Assembly: GCF_010093535.1 (NCBI RefSeq)
Contig: NW_022985168.1
Coordinates: 1,986,862 to 2,050,861, forward strand
Direction: 5' to 3'
Origin: Lindgomyces ingoldianus
Lineage: Eukaryota > Ascomycota > Dothideomycetes > Pleosporales > Lindgomycetaceae
DNA: 64,000 nucleotides
Shown here: piece by piece, positions 32,438 through 44,466 of the stretch
Layout of the letters: each line of letters begins with the position of its first letter
Numbering within the stretch: the first letter of the stretch is position 1
Position numbers and translations under genes: made by a program
The notes under the pieces: model-generated
What the model was told of the DNA's origin: nothing
Seen by the model: the letters and a program-made list of their open reading frames with translations, nothing else
The model's database searches: none

Positions 32438-34267
32438 GTCTACAAGCGAATGTTCAACACAAGCGAGTGTTCTGCCCTACTACTAAATTTAACTTTAAAG
32501 ACTATTAATTTAACAACACAAAAATATACTATATAAAATAAACTACTATAAGATTATTTAATATCCTTGCATGTATAAGAGTTATGCCTAGGCTTGTTGC
32601 AGCGCTTACAGCGCTGTGCGCGCGCTGCGCTGCTTTTAGCAGTTAACTCCTTCTAAGGCATTTTGCTACCTCTTACTATACTAGTAAGCTTCTAAGTACT
32701 TAACTTAGAGCCTTAATAACTTGTTAAAGTTTTTTCTTTTTAAATTTACTTTTTTTTACGCTGCTTGCGCTTTATAGCTGCCTTACAGGCCCTCTCTAGG
32801 GCAGCTGCTTAATTGTGCTGTAGAATAGCAACATAAGCTATTTTAGTAGCGCTCTTACTTAGCTACTTTACTAGATTAAGCATAGTAAAAGAAAATAAAT
32901 TTTAATGCCTTTAAATCTAATTATATAGTAAAGTTAACTAAGCCTTAACTTTATAAGAATTGCTAGGTGTTTAAGCCTTCTAGGTAGTATTTAGTAGTAG
33001 AGTAGCTAGCTAATTAGGTAGCTGTATATTAAGCTTTAAAAGCACTAGCTCTAGGTTAAATAGGACTAGTTCTATAGCTCTAAAGCCTGCGCAGATATTA
33101 TCTATTATAATTAAGTAACTAAATGCTGCCTTAAAGGCTAGTAGAAAGGTTAGCTTGTTAATATAGTTAATCTAGTAGTAAATTAACTAGCTAATTTTAG
33201 TACTGTACGCGCGCTTTAACAGCAAAAAGCAGCTAATGTTAAGCAGCTGTAGAATATGTAACGCGTGTGCTAGCATACAGAGCGCTATAATACGCCTCTG
33301 CTTACAGAGCTTTAGGAATTTAACAGAGTAATAGCTTTTATAGCTATTAAAAATAAGCAGCTACTATAAGCCTACTAAGTAATCTTTTATGTGCAAATTA
33401 AAGTGCTCTAGCTATATAATTTTATATTTATTAGTTATCTAGCTGTTATTACTAACACTAATAGCCTAGTCCTTTAGTATATTCTTATCTTTATACTAGG
33501 CAGATAGGTGATGCTTGCCTTTAAAGATTATGTACAGAGGTATTGCCTACCTATCTATGTTAATGCCTGCAATAACTGTCACTTATTTACAGTTGCCTAG
33601 CTGTATAGCCTTTAGCTAATTATGTCTATCTGTGCCTGTAATAACTATTTAGCTTAATATAACTCTTATCTAAAAGCCTATCTTGTTAAAATTATATGTG
33701 TCCTAATCTATAATACTATACTTTAATTATGTAGCCTTTATAAGCTTAAACTACTTACTTATAATTGCTAGATCTTTGCATTTTACTTATTAATAATTAT
33801 ATAGTTAGCTAAGGTAGGTTTTAACTGCTAGCGTACACGCAACAAAGTTAGATGGCTAGTTAATACCTGCTAGTAGAGCGCTGCGCTTAGTAAGAAGCTT
33901 GTTAGCTATCTCTTGTACAGCACCTAGAGTAGGCGCAAATCCTTAGGAATCTAGATTAAGTATATGCTTAATAATTACCTCCTCTTCTAGCTTTGTAAGC
34001 TTCTTGTTGTTAGCTGTACAGTCGCGTTGCATAGTTATCCCTGCGTGTTGTTAGCAGAGAGCTATTTAATTAACATTATAGAGTGCTGCAGCGCGCCTCT
34101 TAGTTAAAGACGTGTCTCTATTAAGAGCTTAAATAGCTAGGTTAATTCTAGCCTCTTTTAAAGATAATTAATTGTATAGTTGTTAATGCATCGCGGTTAG
34201 TAGTAGGTTAGCTGCGTTTTGGTGGTGGGGCGGAACACTCGCTTGTGTTGAACATTCGCTTGTGGAC
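32438..34267 (-). mobile_element. pogo/Fot1-type Tc1-mariner DNA transposon, RIP-degraded
   Basis: 1830 bp with terminal inverted repeats of about 50 bp (32438-32487 and 34218-34267), starting GTCYACAAGCGAATG; TIR differences are mostly C/T transitions. The minus strand carries a degenerate transposase: LTKLEEEVIIKHILNLDS (helix-turn-helix start), PSNFVACTLAVKT, a YNFNKIGF stretch (first DDE Asp is Asn), and LKRAYSTKIS further on, as in Fot1/Pot2-like proteins. Flanking bases are cata on the left and catg on the right; a plain TA duplication is not visible, perhaps because of later mutation. Stops disable the protein. The size matches intact Fot1-like elements (about 1.9 kb). Confidence 0.82.
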
Positions 34268-34315
34268 CATGTTATCTAAGAAAAACATGCTATTTCTACT
34301 AAATATAAGGATTAC

Positions 34316-34595
34316 TGTCTGTACGCAGCAGCAGCGTCGCGGCCTGGATACGAACAATCGCGCACGAGCAGGATCACGTATCTATGTCACATAATGCTTG
34401 TGCGCGAACCTCTGTGCGCAAACATCTAGATATCCCCCTTTTTCTCTGTACAAAGGAAAGATAAGAGCAATAGAACTAAAAACATGTTACCCTTACTTTA
34501 CTTACCTTATACGCTGTGCACACTATACACTACTCTTACTTTTGCTACTTAAGTGCTTATACTATAAGCAGCTAGCTATTAGAGCTTATTTAACA
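34316..34595 (+). repeat. 5' LTR of copia F, 280 bp
   Basis: Begins TGTCTGTACGCAGCAG and ends GCTTATTTAACA. Same length as the 3' LTR and related to the solo LTR at 27981. Its short open frame is only LTR sequence and not a gene. Confidence 0.88.
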
Positions 34596-34627
34596 CTAAT
34601 TAGTAGTTAATTTAATTAACTATAAAT

Positions 34628-34994
34628 TAGTAAAAGTAATAATAAAGTACTTATGCTTTATAAAGTACTTTATTTTATTACTTATTCTCTAAAAAAAGTA
34701 ATAATAAAGCACTTATACTTTATAAGGTACTTTATTTAGTTACTTATTTTTTAGAATAGTAGATTAATTCTTTACATTATACAGCAAGCTCTACTACTGT
34801 ATAAGGTAAGAAAAAGATAGTATAAGACACATACTAAAGCTACTAAAGCTATATAACCTAGTAGCTAGATAATAGCATATTAATTCTTTACATTATACAG
34901 CAAGCTCTGCTACTGTATAAAGTAAGAAGAAGATAGTGCAAGGCGCACACTAAAGCTATTAAAGCTGCACAACCTAGCAGCTAGATAATAGCAG
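34628..34994 (+). repeat. Two tandem duplications in the 5' leader of copia F
   Basis: A unit of about 65 bp (from agtaataataaagtactt) occurs twice up to about 34760, followed by a 116-bp unit (from attaattctttacattat) at 34763-34878 and 34879-34994. The copies differ mostly by transitions, so duplication preceded mutation. They lie between the LTR and the expected gag start. Confidence 0.7.
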
Positions 34995-37900
34995 TACTAA
35001 TGTAATCTACTAAAAAAGTAATTAACTATACTATTATAATAAAATCTTGTTAGCAACTAACAACTTTACATAATAATAAAAAAAATAAGGAATAATTTTT
35101 ATTATATAAATAACTTGCAAAGAACATAGAGATATTAGAGGCAACACTACAAAATAAGACTAGCCTAGAGTACTAGAATAATAAGATTAACATGTTAGAA
35201 GCTTTAATAAGCTTATAAACTTAATTATATATAAGTTACATAATTACTAATCTACATATAATAACTTAAAAAGGCGCTACTTTTTTAAGTTTATATATAA
35301 AGAATTTTAAAAAATAAACACTATAAGACTTCTTAGCACTTAGCTGTGTGTTTAAAAAGAAGCTTATATAAGTGCTAAAAGATAAAGAAATCACACTATA
35401 GCTAGGCACTAAAAGTACTTAAGCCTAGAAGCTATATAATATAGCATAAAGAAAAGTAATTATACTAAAAAGGCTTTATACATAACCTTTATTACTGTAT
35501 AAGGCTTTACATAAAAGCAGACTAAACATAATGCTACTATTAACACTAAACATACTAGCATTACTTACTTTTATACTTTAGCTAGCACTACACTAATTAC
35601 TGTATAAATAATACATGCCACCCTACCTAACGCCTGCTCCACACCCTTAATTGTACACACCACCGCCTGCAGTAGTGTATACACTACTAATACTACCTAC
35701 ACAATCTATACTACATTATAACTTGTATAAACTTCTACTTTAGAGAGAAACTACTAAAGAAAAACTTTTAGTAGATAAGATTATATAATTTTAAAAAGCA
35801 TAAAAAAAAGATAATAACTACATAAGTTAACTATATAACATTTTTATAAATAAAATAAGAATTTTTATTAATCTATGTTAACAGCTAGATATTTAGAAAA
35901 CTTAGTATATAGACATTTTTCTAGATATCTTAAAAGGTTAGGTAAATATGTACTATATGTATAACATAGGCCTTAGACATAACTAGAAGCATTTATATAA
36001 CACCTTAAGTAGTTACTTTAACACTAATGTAAACTATAGCTAGTACTAAATAAACTAAATAATAATAACTTTTATATAATGCTAATAAAAAAACTTTAAT
36101 AAAAGTTTATATAAAGTTTTTAAAATAATAATTAATAAGCTTACGCTTATATAAAAGGCACTAAAAATAAAATTCTAAAAGGATGTTCTACTGCACACTG
36201 CTGTTGTATAAGCCTATTAAGAATAACTAGAACTAGAATATGCTATGTTTACTATTAAGCCTTTATATAAAGCTTTATTTAGGAACTTATAGGCATTACT
36301 TTAAGTTACTATAAACTAAAGGGTAAACTAATACCTTTAGAAACTACCTAATGCATACTATATAAACTGCTAATACAACTCTGCATAATAAAAGTCTACA
36401 TAATAAAAAGAAAGCTTCTCTCTGCGCAGAAAAGAACAACATAGAAGATCTCTATCTAGGTTTAGGCTATAATCTAGAGACAACTGCACACAGATAAAGA
36501 AGTGCTTTGTTTACTATAAAAAAAGATGTTAGTTATTAAACTACTTTTATAATAACTATATATAAGCAAAGAACTAGTATGTTGCCTTATATAAAGATTT
36601 TTATAATAAGACTTTATTATATAAAGCTATTACCTTATACATCTAAAACTTTAAAGGTTACTTTAAAAAAAAGAATAATTTACATAATATAAAGAAAATA
36701 GAATAAGAGAGTAAAGATGCTAAAAAAGCTGTTAACTACTTTACCTTTACTACCTATCTACACTGTGTAACAGAAAAGGACATCTATAGCATTAAACCTA
36801 AAAAGTATGCTAAGCAGTTTATCCTTAATAACTAATACTATACAGTATACTAAGGCAAACTATAGGACATAGGTGTAGCAAAGATCTCTACTATTAGCAA
36901 GTTCTAACTTAAGGCGTACATATAAAAGAACCTATGTATAGAAATTAATTAGACACCTAGCTAAATAGATATTAGCTTTAAAAGCTAGACACTAAAAGAA
37001 TTAATTAGTACTATACAAATCTAGAACTTAATTAGTCTAGTTATATACTATATTCTAAAGACTTTAACACTATTTTTGCTATTACTAGCAAATGCTAACT
37101 AACTTAAGGCATACTTTAATAACATTTTAAATGTTATTATATATAAAGATAAAACTACTATCTTTATTATATAAAAATAAAGACACTTTTTTTTTAATGT
37201 TAGTAAAAAAGAATCTATGTCTTTCTTTACTAAATTAGAACTTTACTGCCTCTACTACTAATTTAGACACCCCTATATAAAAAGACTCTAGAAGATGCTA
37301 ACTAGCGCTAGCTACAACATTAATGCTACAGTGCTAGAAGAGATTAAGAAGTTCTGCTACCTTTGCTAATTATACAACTAGGCCCTATAAAGATTTAAGT
37401 TTATAATTAAAAATAACACCTACTTTAACTATAAAGTTATTATTAATATTATATAAATTAATAATAAGGATGTTCTATATATTATTAATATAGACATATT
37501 ATTTTAGGCTGCTACATTCCTAAAATCTATGTCTACATAAGATACCTAGGATGCACTATGCAAATGCTAGATTAACACTTATTAAAGACCCTTAGACTAT
37601 ATTATGCATAACTCTAATATAAACTTTACTTTAGAGGATTTTTAAGCTTGTGCAAAGATTATAGAAGCTATATATAAGCAGATGCCTGTAGAAGCATATT
37701 AGGTAGTTAGAAAGGTTAAGCGCGCACACACACCTCTCTAATAAGTGTTTAACATCCTAAAGACTAAGCTAGGTAACTGTACAGATAATAAGGCTATTCT
37801 GCAGATAGCAGTTAAGGCTCTAAATAACATAGCTAGCTTATATAGTCTAGTACCTACGCTCCTAGTCTTTAAGGCATACTTAAAAATTAACCTAGACTTT

Positions 37901-38243
37901 TTACTATTACTAGACATTATTACATAAGCAAGCGCAGTATAAAAAGTAATAAAAATACTTTAAAAAGACTATATAAAAGTAAACATTAATTATATAATTA
38001 ACACTTATAATAGCCTTATAACATATAAAGTTTTTAACTTTCTCCTTAGCTTAAAGATTATAGCATAGAAAAAGAAGAAAGGCTAGACTAGCCTATATAA
38101 AATTAAGAGTATTAAAAAGAGAGACATTATTATTAAGAGAGAGAATAGCCTACTAAAGCTCTAATGTACGCAGGTTAAACTGTACTATAAAAAAAAAAGA
38201 AAAATAACTTATTTACAACAGATAACCTAGATAAACTAATCCC

Positions 38244-38595
38244 TGTAACAATTCTCGTTCCATCTCAGGTCGTCCGGAACCTATCCGAAGGGTCCCTGTA
38301 TCGGCTCCGACCCTGACTCGATTCTCATGAATCGTCAGGTCGCCCGGAACCTCCGGAAGGCCCCCGTATCGGCCCTGACCCCGACCTGGCCCTGACCCCT
38401 GCTGTTACCCCTATTCCCTCATGTATTTAGTTGCACCTCGCCCCTGTAGCTAGCTCAGTAGTTTTCTGATATCCTACGTACAAGGCCTATAGGTGTCATT
38501 AGTATTCCCAGGTCTCTAAGTCCCCACGCACTCCTATATGCCTCTGAGTGGATTTATACCGCATTTAGACCTATTGTCTTGCCTGCGCTGTTACA
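38244..38595 (+). repeat. 5' LTR of element A, 352 bp
   Basis: Begins TGTAACAATTCTCGTTCC and ends GCGCTGTTACA. Compared with the solo copy at 20209 it has about 50 extra bases near 38320-38380, a partial internal duplication of the cggtcgcccggaacc-type motif. Confidence 0.85.
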
Positions 38596-39361
38596 TTATA
38601 TTAGAAAACTTGCTTTTACTAGTAACAGCTTTATTATAATATTACATTAATTGTCTGTTTAACTATGTCTAAGCCTAAGACGCGTCTAATTTAGTTTAAG
38701 TTGCAATTCTTTACACTATTACATTAAATTACTTAGTCTATAAACTAGATTTTATTAACCTTTAGTTAACTAAAGCCTTTAGGTTTAGAACTTCCTATCC
38801 CTTGTAATTAAGATTGCCTTTAGAAAAGTTGCAAAGAGGCGCTAAAGTAGAAACTTAAAAACTACTAATAACTTATTAGAATTAGAGACAACTACTAATG
38901 TCTAACTAACTACTACTCTTAGATTCTAGAATTAAAATACGCTCTAGCTAAGGCAAGCCCCCTAAAGTTAATTAATAATCTATGTTAATAGCTAAACCTA
39001 CTCCTGCGGCACCTAAAGCTATACCTCTACCTAATTTAAAGTTAACTCTTAGCAGTATATCTATTAATAATTAGATTGCTTAATTATAAGCACAGCTTAA
39101 GCAGCTAATCTAGCTAAGAACTGCTAGTTAACCCCTGCTAACTACTAAATTACCCCTAATAACGCCCTGTACTACTCTTGCTACTCTAAGTGCAAGGGAC
39201 CTTTTAGGCACCCCTTAGACCTAGCAAATCTACCTTACTAAACGCATGCTTAAGATTAGGATCCTTATAGACAGCAAAGAACCTATATTTAAACAATAGT
39301 AAGCCTTTATTATAGACAGACTTAACATTAATTTAGATTACTATTAAAGCAAGCGTGCACC

Positions 39362-39950
39362 CATAGCATTAATATAGGGACACACAGCTAGTATCGCGAA
39401 GGATTATCTAGAGCTAGGATACCTAGCTAAATTAGACTAGTTTTAGTTTAAGAGTGTAGAGGGTATAATAAAGCTCTTACAAGCTTATTTTATTACTAGT
39501 TAAAAAAAGACTAAGGCACAGTAAGTGTTCTAGACTTTTAGAATAGATAAAAAGGAGGCTTTTCCTGCATTTAAAGCACGCTTTATTAGTGCAGCTATTA
39601 AGGGAAAGGTATTCTAGTTAGATTAGTCTTTCTACCTATAGGAGAAGCTTCCTCCTAGCCTGCAGGTACTAAATTATGGTTTTAAACATACCTAGGCAAA
39701 CTCCTTTAAAGCTATGGTAGCCTACCTCACGGCGTACAATTTAGAAAGGAGGACCTATGGGAAAGACCTTATTATCCCATCTGAATTAGCTCTAATTAAC
39801 GAACCACACCTGCTACCCTAATAATTAATAACTGCATGCGTGGCGTTTGGTTTAGAGGACACCGCTGGCAGTGCGAAGGAATACTTGGCAAGGACACCTA
39901 GCCAAATCAGACTAGTTTTGGTTCAAGGAGGCAGAGGACATGACAGCGAT
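39362..39950 (+). repeat. Duplicated gag segment inside element A
   Basis: About 90 bp at 39360-39460 (ggacacacagctagtatcgc...) recurs at 39856-39950 (ggacaccgctggcagtgcg...). The first copy carries C-to-T/G-to-A changes and the second is nearly clean, although they lie 400 bp apart in one element. Confidence 0.6.
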
Positions 39951-40006
39951 ACTTAGTACTATAATTACTACTAATAGGGACTATCAGTCTACAGAGGGGG
40001 GGGTAG

Positions 40007-40358
40007 TGTAACGATTCTTGTTCCATCTCGGGTTGTCCAGAACCTATCTAAAGGGTCCCTGTATTAGCTCTGACCCTAACTCAATTCTCATGAATCGTCA
40101 GGTCGCCTAGAACCTCCGGAAGGCCCCTGTATCAGCCCTGACCCCGACCTGGCCCTGACCCCTGCTGTTACCCCTATTCCCTCATGTATTTAGTCGCACC
40201 TCGCCCCTGTAGCTAGCTTAGTAGTTTTCTAATATCCTACGTACAAGGCCTATAGGTGTTATTGGTATTCCCAGGTCCCTAAGTCCCCACGCACTCCCAT
40301 ATGCCTCTGAGTGGATTCATACCGCATTCGGACCCATTGTCTTGCCTGCGCCGTTACA
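40007..40358 (+). repeat. 3' LTR of element A, 352 bp
   Basis: Begins TGTAACGATTCTTGTTCC and ends GCGCCGTTACA, right after the purine tract. Equal in length to the 5' LTR; differences are transitions. Confidence 0.87.
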
Positions 40359-42851
40359 ATCCCTATATAAAGAGATCCCCTAAAGAAGAGGAAGAGAGAA
40401 CAGCCTTATAAGAATGTTGCAGAGGTAGAACTAAAGCCTACTACAGACTAAGCCCCTTAGGATAGCAATGCTGCACTAGTGCAAAGAGAAGATATAAATA
40501 CTAGAAGAAGTAAAAGGTAAAGAAAACCTACATAAAGTCTAGACTAGGTATTTCTAACCTAGAAGAAAAAGAATAATTAGGCCTTATCTATTAAGCTCTA
40601 TACAGACAGTGTAATTACTACACCTAGAGAACTATTTAAGGAATTAGACTACATAGAGATAGACACTCTAATTACTAACAGCACTTTTAAGGTTATAGTG
40701 TACAACTTAATAAGGCATAAAAGTTAGATTTTTAACTTTTACTTTATATAAGAAGTAAAAGGCAAAATAACTTAACTATATAAAAAATTCTGCCTAGTGT
40801 TTACTAGCTACTTAGATAAAAAAAAAAGAGAAATTCTTACTTAGTTACTAACTATTTAGAAGATAAGCTAGAGACTACTTTTAGCTATAGAAGTAAGCCT
40901 AAAAGCTACATACAGAATGCATTTTAAACTGCGTAATATTATATAAGTATATATTTAATTAATAAATAAGCTTATACGCACACTATACATAAAGCTACTA
41001 AAGAAAATGCGCTAGAGCTTTCTACTAAATATAATACTCTAGGTTGTACAACTCTTATATAAAGCTGCTAAATTAGAACTATATTAGTTTAAAACATACT
41101 ATAACTACTATAAAAAAAAGCTGCGTATACACATCTCTTTATATAACTTTTACTTTTTAATTACTAATAAAGAAAAGCACACTTTTAGTATTACTAGCTT
41201 ATAGATAGATAATACTTTAAGCATTATAATAAAAAATTTTGCGTAAAAAGAAAAAAAGAAACTATAAAAAGCAAAGTTCTATATAAAAGGTAAGACTATT
41301 CTAGCAGAGAAGCAGCCTATTAAGTTTAATAGTAGAAGAATTAAACTTAGGCATAACATAGTAGTTCTTACTTAGAAAAAATAAGTAAGCTACCTTTATA
41401 TAATTAACCTAGAGAATAAAGATGCTGCATAATAATATATTAAGTAACATGTAAAAGGGGTATATATTGCATTTATGTGTTAACTAGAGGCAGCATTTAA
41501 CCTCTTTATTACTACATAAACTATAGACCTTTTGTATAATAACATTAACACACTTAACACATAAATTTAATAGTAGATAGATAATAGTAAGCGTAGTCTT
41601 ACTTTTCTACTATTATAGCTTAATTATGTAAAGCTGTTTATTTTTATAAATAGATTATTTACTAATAATAAAGACCTTAGCTTATAGCTAGAATTTTTAA
41701 TTATATTAAGTAATAAGAACTATATAGAGTAAAGTAACTACTTTAAAATACTAGGTAATATTATACACTAGAATTTTACTAAGTGTAAAAGAGTAACTAG
41801 GAGTGTTCTTACTAGCAAACTATATAGAATAGTTAGAGGGTTTAATAATATAATTACTTTTAGTATAACTTTATAGTAAATTATATAAACACTTAAACTA
41901 CTACTAATTCTAGTAGTAATCTACATAGATTTAAGGTCTTTATATAATTACCTTATTAAGCTAAGCACTACTAGTAAAAAGTAACTTATAATTAACATTA
42001 TGTTACTTTATAAATTATATAAAAAAAAGAAAATTACTAAAATAAAGTAAATTAATAGTAAAAATAACTTAGTAAATATATGTATAAAGAAAACACTAAA
42101 CTAAGCTTTTTAATTATTAGTCTTAACTAACTGCCTTTCTGTCTAGATAGAAGCATCTGTAGACTAGCTAGATTCTGTGTGTAAAGATGCCCTAGACTAA
42201 CTAAACTAACAACACCTTTATATAAAGCTTATTTTTTTTTTTTTTTTTTATACACACTTATTTTTTTTATTATAAGATTAAAAAAGAAAAATATATAAAA
42301 AAAAACAGTCTATTTATCTAGTATATAGGAAAAGAAAAAGCTACTACCTCTTATGTATAGTAGTCACAATGCAGACCACAGCTCTACTATACGCATAAGG
42401 TGTAGGCATTAGCTTAGAAGTTAACTAACATATAACACTTAATTAAAAAAAGGCACTAGTAGTGCTGCTATAATAATAAGCATATAAAGTTACTAAGACT
42501 TAACTGTAACTCTAGACTAAAACTACATAGAAGTACCTTTTATAACGCATAACTTTTGCTGCCTATAGCTGCAGATTAGTGCTAGCAGGTAAGATAACAT
42601 TAATATTATAAAATAGTAAAGCTGCTACATGCTGCTTTTTAGCCTATCTATAATTAGCATTTTATATAAGAAGGAAGTAGAAAAGCTAAAAAATTTATAT
42701 ATTTATGCTAAGACACTAAATAAACTGCTAATTAGCAGCAGAACTAGTTAAAAGGGTAATGTAAATGCGCTCTAGGCTGCTAGACTGCACAAGGACGTTA
42801 AAGACGCCCGCACTAACAGCGCTAGAGGTAGAGGAGAAAGGCTAGAGAGAC

Positions 42852-42852
42852 A

Positions 42853-42888
<36 letters not shown>

Positions 42889-42893
42889 TGTGC
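42852..42893 (+). repeat. (CT)n(GT)n compound microsatellite
   Basis: A CT tract passes directly into a GT tract within the 3' non-coding tail of copia F. The open frame seen across it on the minus strand is an effect of the repeat. Confidence 0.85.
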
Positions 42894-43339
42894 AGGCGGG
42901 AGTATCTGCTACTGTTAGCACTGTACAAAAAGAGAAAAAAGCTAGGGAATAGTACAGTAGAGCTTAGAGAGTAAAGGATAAAGAAGAGAAAGTAAAAGAG
43001 AAGAGAAGACCTTATTATATACACCTCCCTACGCACCTGCCTACGCAAAGATCCTACACTATTCTAGCACAAAACCCTGCATAAAACAGTTTATACACTG
43101 CTAAATTACTTATAAGGCAAGTGCATAAAGGCTAGATAATAATAGCCTAAAATACTTTACACTATTTATAAAGCTATCTATATAGCGTAACTAGCCTATT
43201 TTAATGTACAGCATTACTAAGGCAAGTCCTAATAAATAGAGTAAAGTAAAGGCAGAATGTAATTAGATAGACCTACACAGACAGAAGAGAGGTAATGTGT
43301 ATAGAAGGCAACTTTTTAGACAAAAAGAAAAGTTGCTAG

Positions 43340-43619
43340 TGTCTATACATAGCAGCAGTGTTGCAGCCTAGATATAAATAATTGCGCACAAGTAGGATCA
43401 CATATCTATGTTATATAATGCTTATGCGTAAACCTTTATGCGCAAACATCTAGATATCCCTCTTTTTCTCTGTATAAAGGAAAGACAAGAGTAATAGAAC
43501 TAGAAATATGTTGCCCTTACCTTACCTACCTTATACGCTGTGCACACTGTACACTACTCTTACTCTTGCTACTTAAGTGCTTATACTACAAGCAGCTAGC
43601 TGTTAGAGCCTATTCAACA
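43340..43619 (+). repeat. 3' LTR of copia F, 280 bp
   Basis: Begins TGTCTATACATAGCAGCAG and ends CTATTCAACA, followed by the duplication attac. More mutated at its left part than the 5' LTR. Confidence 0.88.
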
Positions 43620-43624
43620 ATTAC

Positions 43625-44440
43625 AGAGATATTTTTAAGACAACTAAGGATCTCGAAGAACTACCTCTACACTAGCTGTAGGACTACGCTATAAACCTAG
43701 TAAAAAATCCTAACCTAAAGACGTACAGGCTCTGCCTCTTAACAAAAATATAAAAGAAAGCCTTATAAGAATATGTTAACTGCATGTTAGCACACAGCTA
43801 CATTTAAGAAAGCCACAGCCTAGTAGCTTTAGCAGTAGTTTTTATAAAAAAGAAGAGAGAAAAAATTAGAGTATGTTAAGACTATTAAACCTTAAATAAT
43901 AATATAATTTAAAACTAGTTTCTTTTTCTAATTATATAAGACATAATAAACTAACGAAAAAGAACTAAGCACTTTATAAAGTTTAATGTACAAAATAGAT
44001 TTAATAAAATATAACTAAAAAAAATAATTTAATAGCTAACAGCCTTTTATACTCTATAAAGATTATATAAACTGTTAGTAATGCTGTTTAGACTAATAAA
44101 CGCCTTAGTAACATTTTAAAGAATTATTAATACAGCCTTAAATCTATACCTTAATATCTTCGCGTTAGTATATTTAGATAACGTTCTTACCTATATAAAA
44201 GACAGCCTAGAAGACTATGTATAAAAGGTACAAAAGGTTTTAGAAAAGTTATAAGAATACAGACTCTACCTGTAGCTATCTAAATGCAAATTCTATGTTA
44301 CTAAAATAAAATACCTAGAATTTATAATTAACAGCAATAAAATTAAAATTAACTCTACTAAGATATAAAAAGTCTTAGAATAGCTAAAACCTATAATATT
44401 AAAAGAAGTTAAAGAATTTTTAGAATTATCTAGATATATT
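43625..44440 (+). pseudogene. Gypsy element D reverse transcriptase, inverted
   Basis: Plus-strand text includes FNVQNRFNKI, YKLLVMLFRLINALVTF, YLNIFALVYLDNVLTYIKD (YxDD second Asp changed to Asn), EYRLYL-SKCKFYV and finally KEFLELSRYI. The order and spacing are gypsy RT. It ends at about 44440 exactly where the RNase H fragment at 31808 begins in protein terms. The orientation is opposite to the D LTRs. Confidence 0.75.
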
Positions 44441-44466
44441 TTTCCTTTATTATCTATAAAATATAG

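Larger units (their letters stand above)
38244..40358 (+). mobile_element. Non-autonomous LTR element A, 2115 bp, TSD atccc
   Basis: Two 352-bp LTRs (38244-38595 and 40007-40358) flank only 1411 bp of internal sequence; duplications atccc lie at 38239-38243 and 40359-40363. A purine tract ending in eight G's precedes the 3' LTR. The internal part resembles a degraded gag (plus-strand text near 39420-39560 and 39840-39960) with no protease, RT or integrase, so it must have moved using another element's enzymes. It is inserted in copia F. Confidence 0.85.
34596..43339 (+). pseudogene. Copia F gag-pol remnant (interrupted by element A)
   Basis: Plus-strand reading through stops gives an integrase at about 37200-37900 (FRHPYIKRL zinc region, FCYLC, RFKFIIKN, FNYKVIINII, then MPVEAY and KVKRAHTPL), RT at about 40640-41240 (SRLVIQGY, EEILTQLPTI, then SLIDNTL-like text at the active site), and RNase H at about 41620-42120 (FTNNKDLSL, TKCKRVTRSVL, RSLYNYLIKL). 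This is a copia lineage I recall as common in Pezizomycotina. Element A separates integrase from RT. The upstream 34995-36200 should be gag but I cannot recognise it. The 42200-43339 tail is non-coding with a poly-T run at 42232-42249. Confidence 0.75.
34316..43619 (+). mobile_element. Ty1/copia LTR retrotransposon F, nested in D, host to element A
   Basis: Two 280-bp LTRs (34316-34595 and 43340-43619) and matching duplications attac (34311-34315 and 43620-43624) delimit the element. It contains the 2115-bp element A at 38244-40358 with its own duplication. Without A it is about 7.2 kb. Pol order on the plus strand is integrase before RT and RNase H, the copia order. It interrupts the inverted RT/protease segment of gypsy D. 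Confidence 0.88.

Noticed and set aside
37745..37927. 60-codon open frame
   Set aside because: A short unbroken piece of the copia F integrase remnant, not an independent gene.
42842..43048. Minus-strand open frame with aromatic/Ser-rich text
   Set aside because: It spans a CT/GT microsatellite and has no family resemblance.
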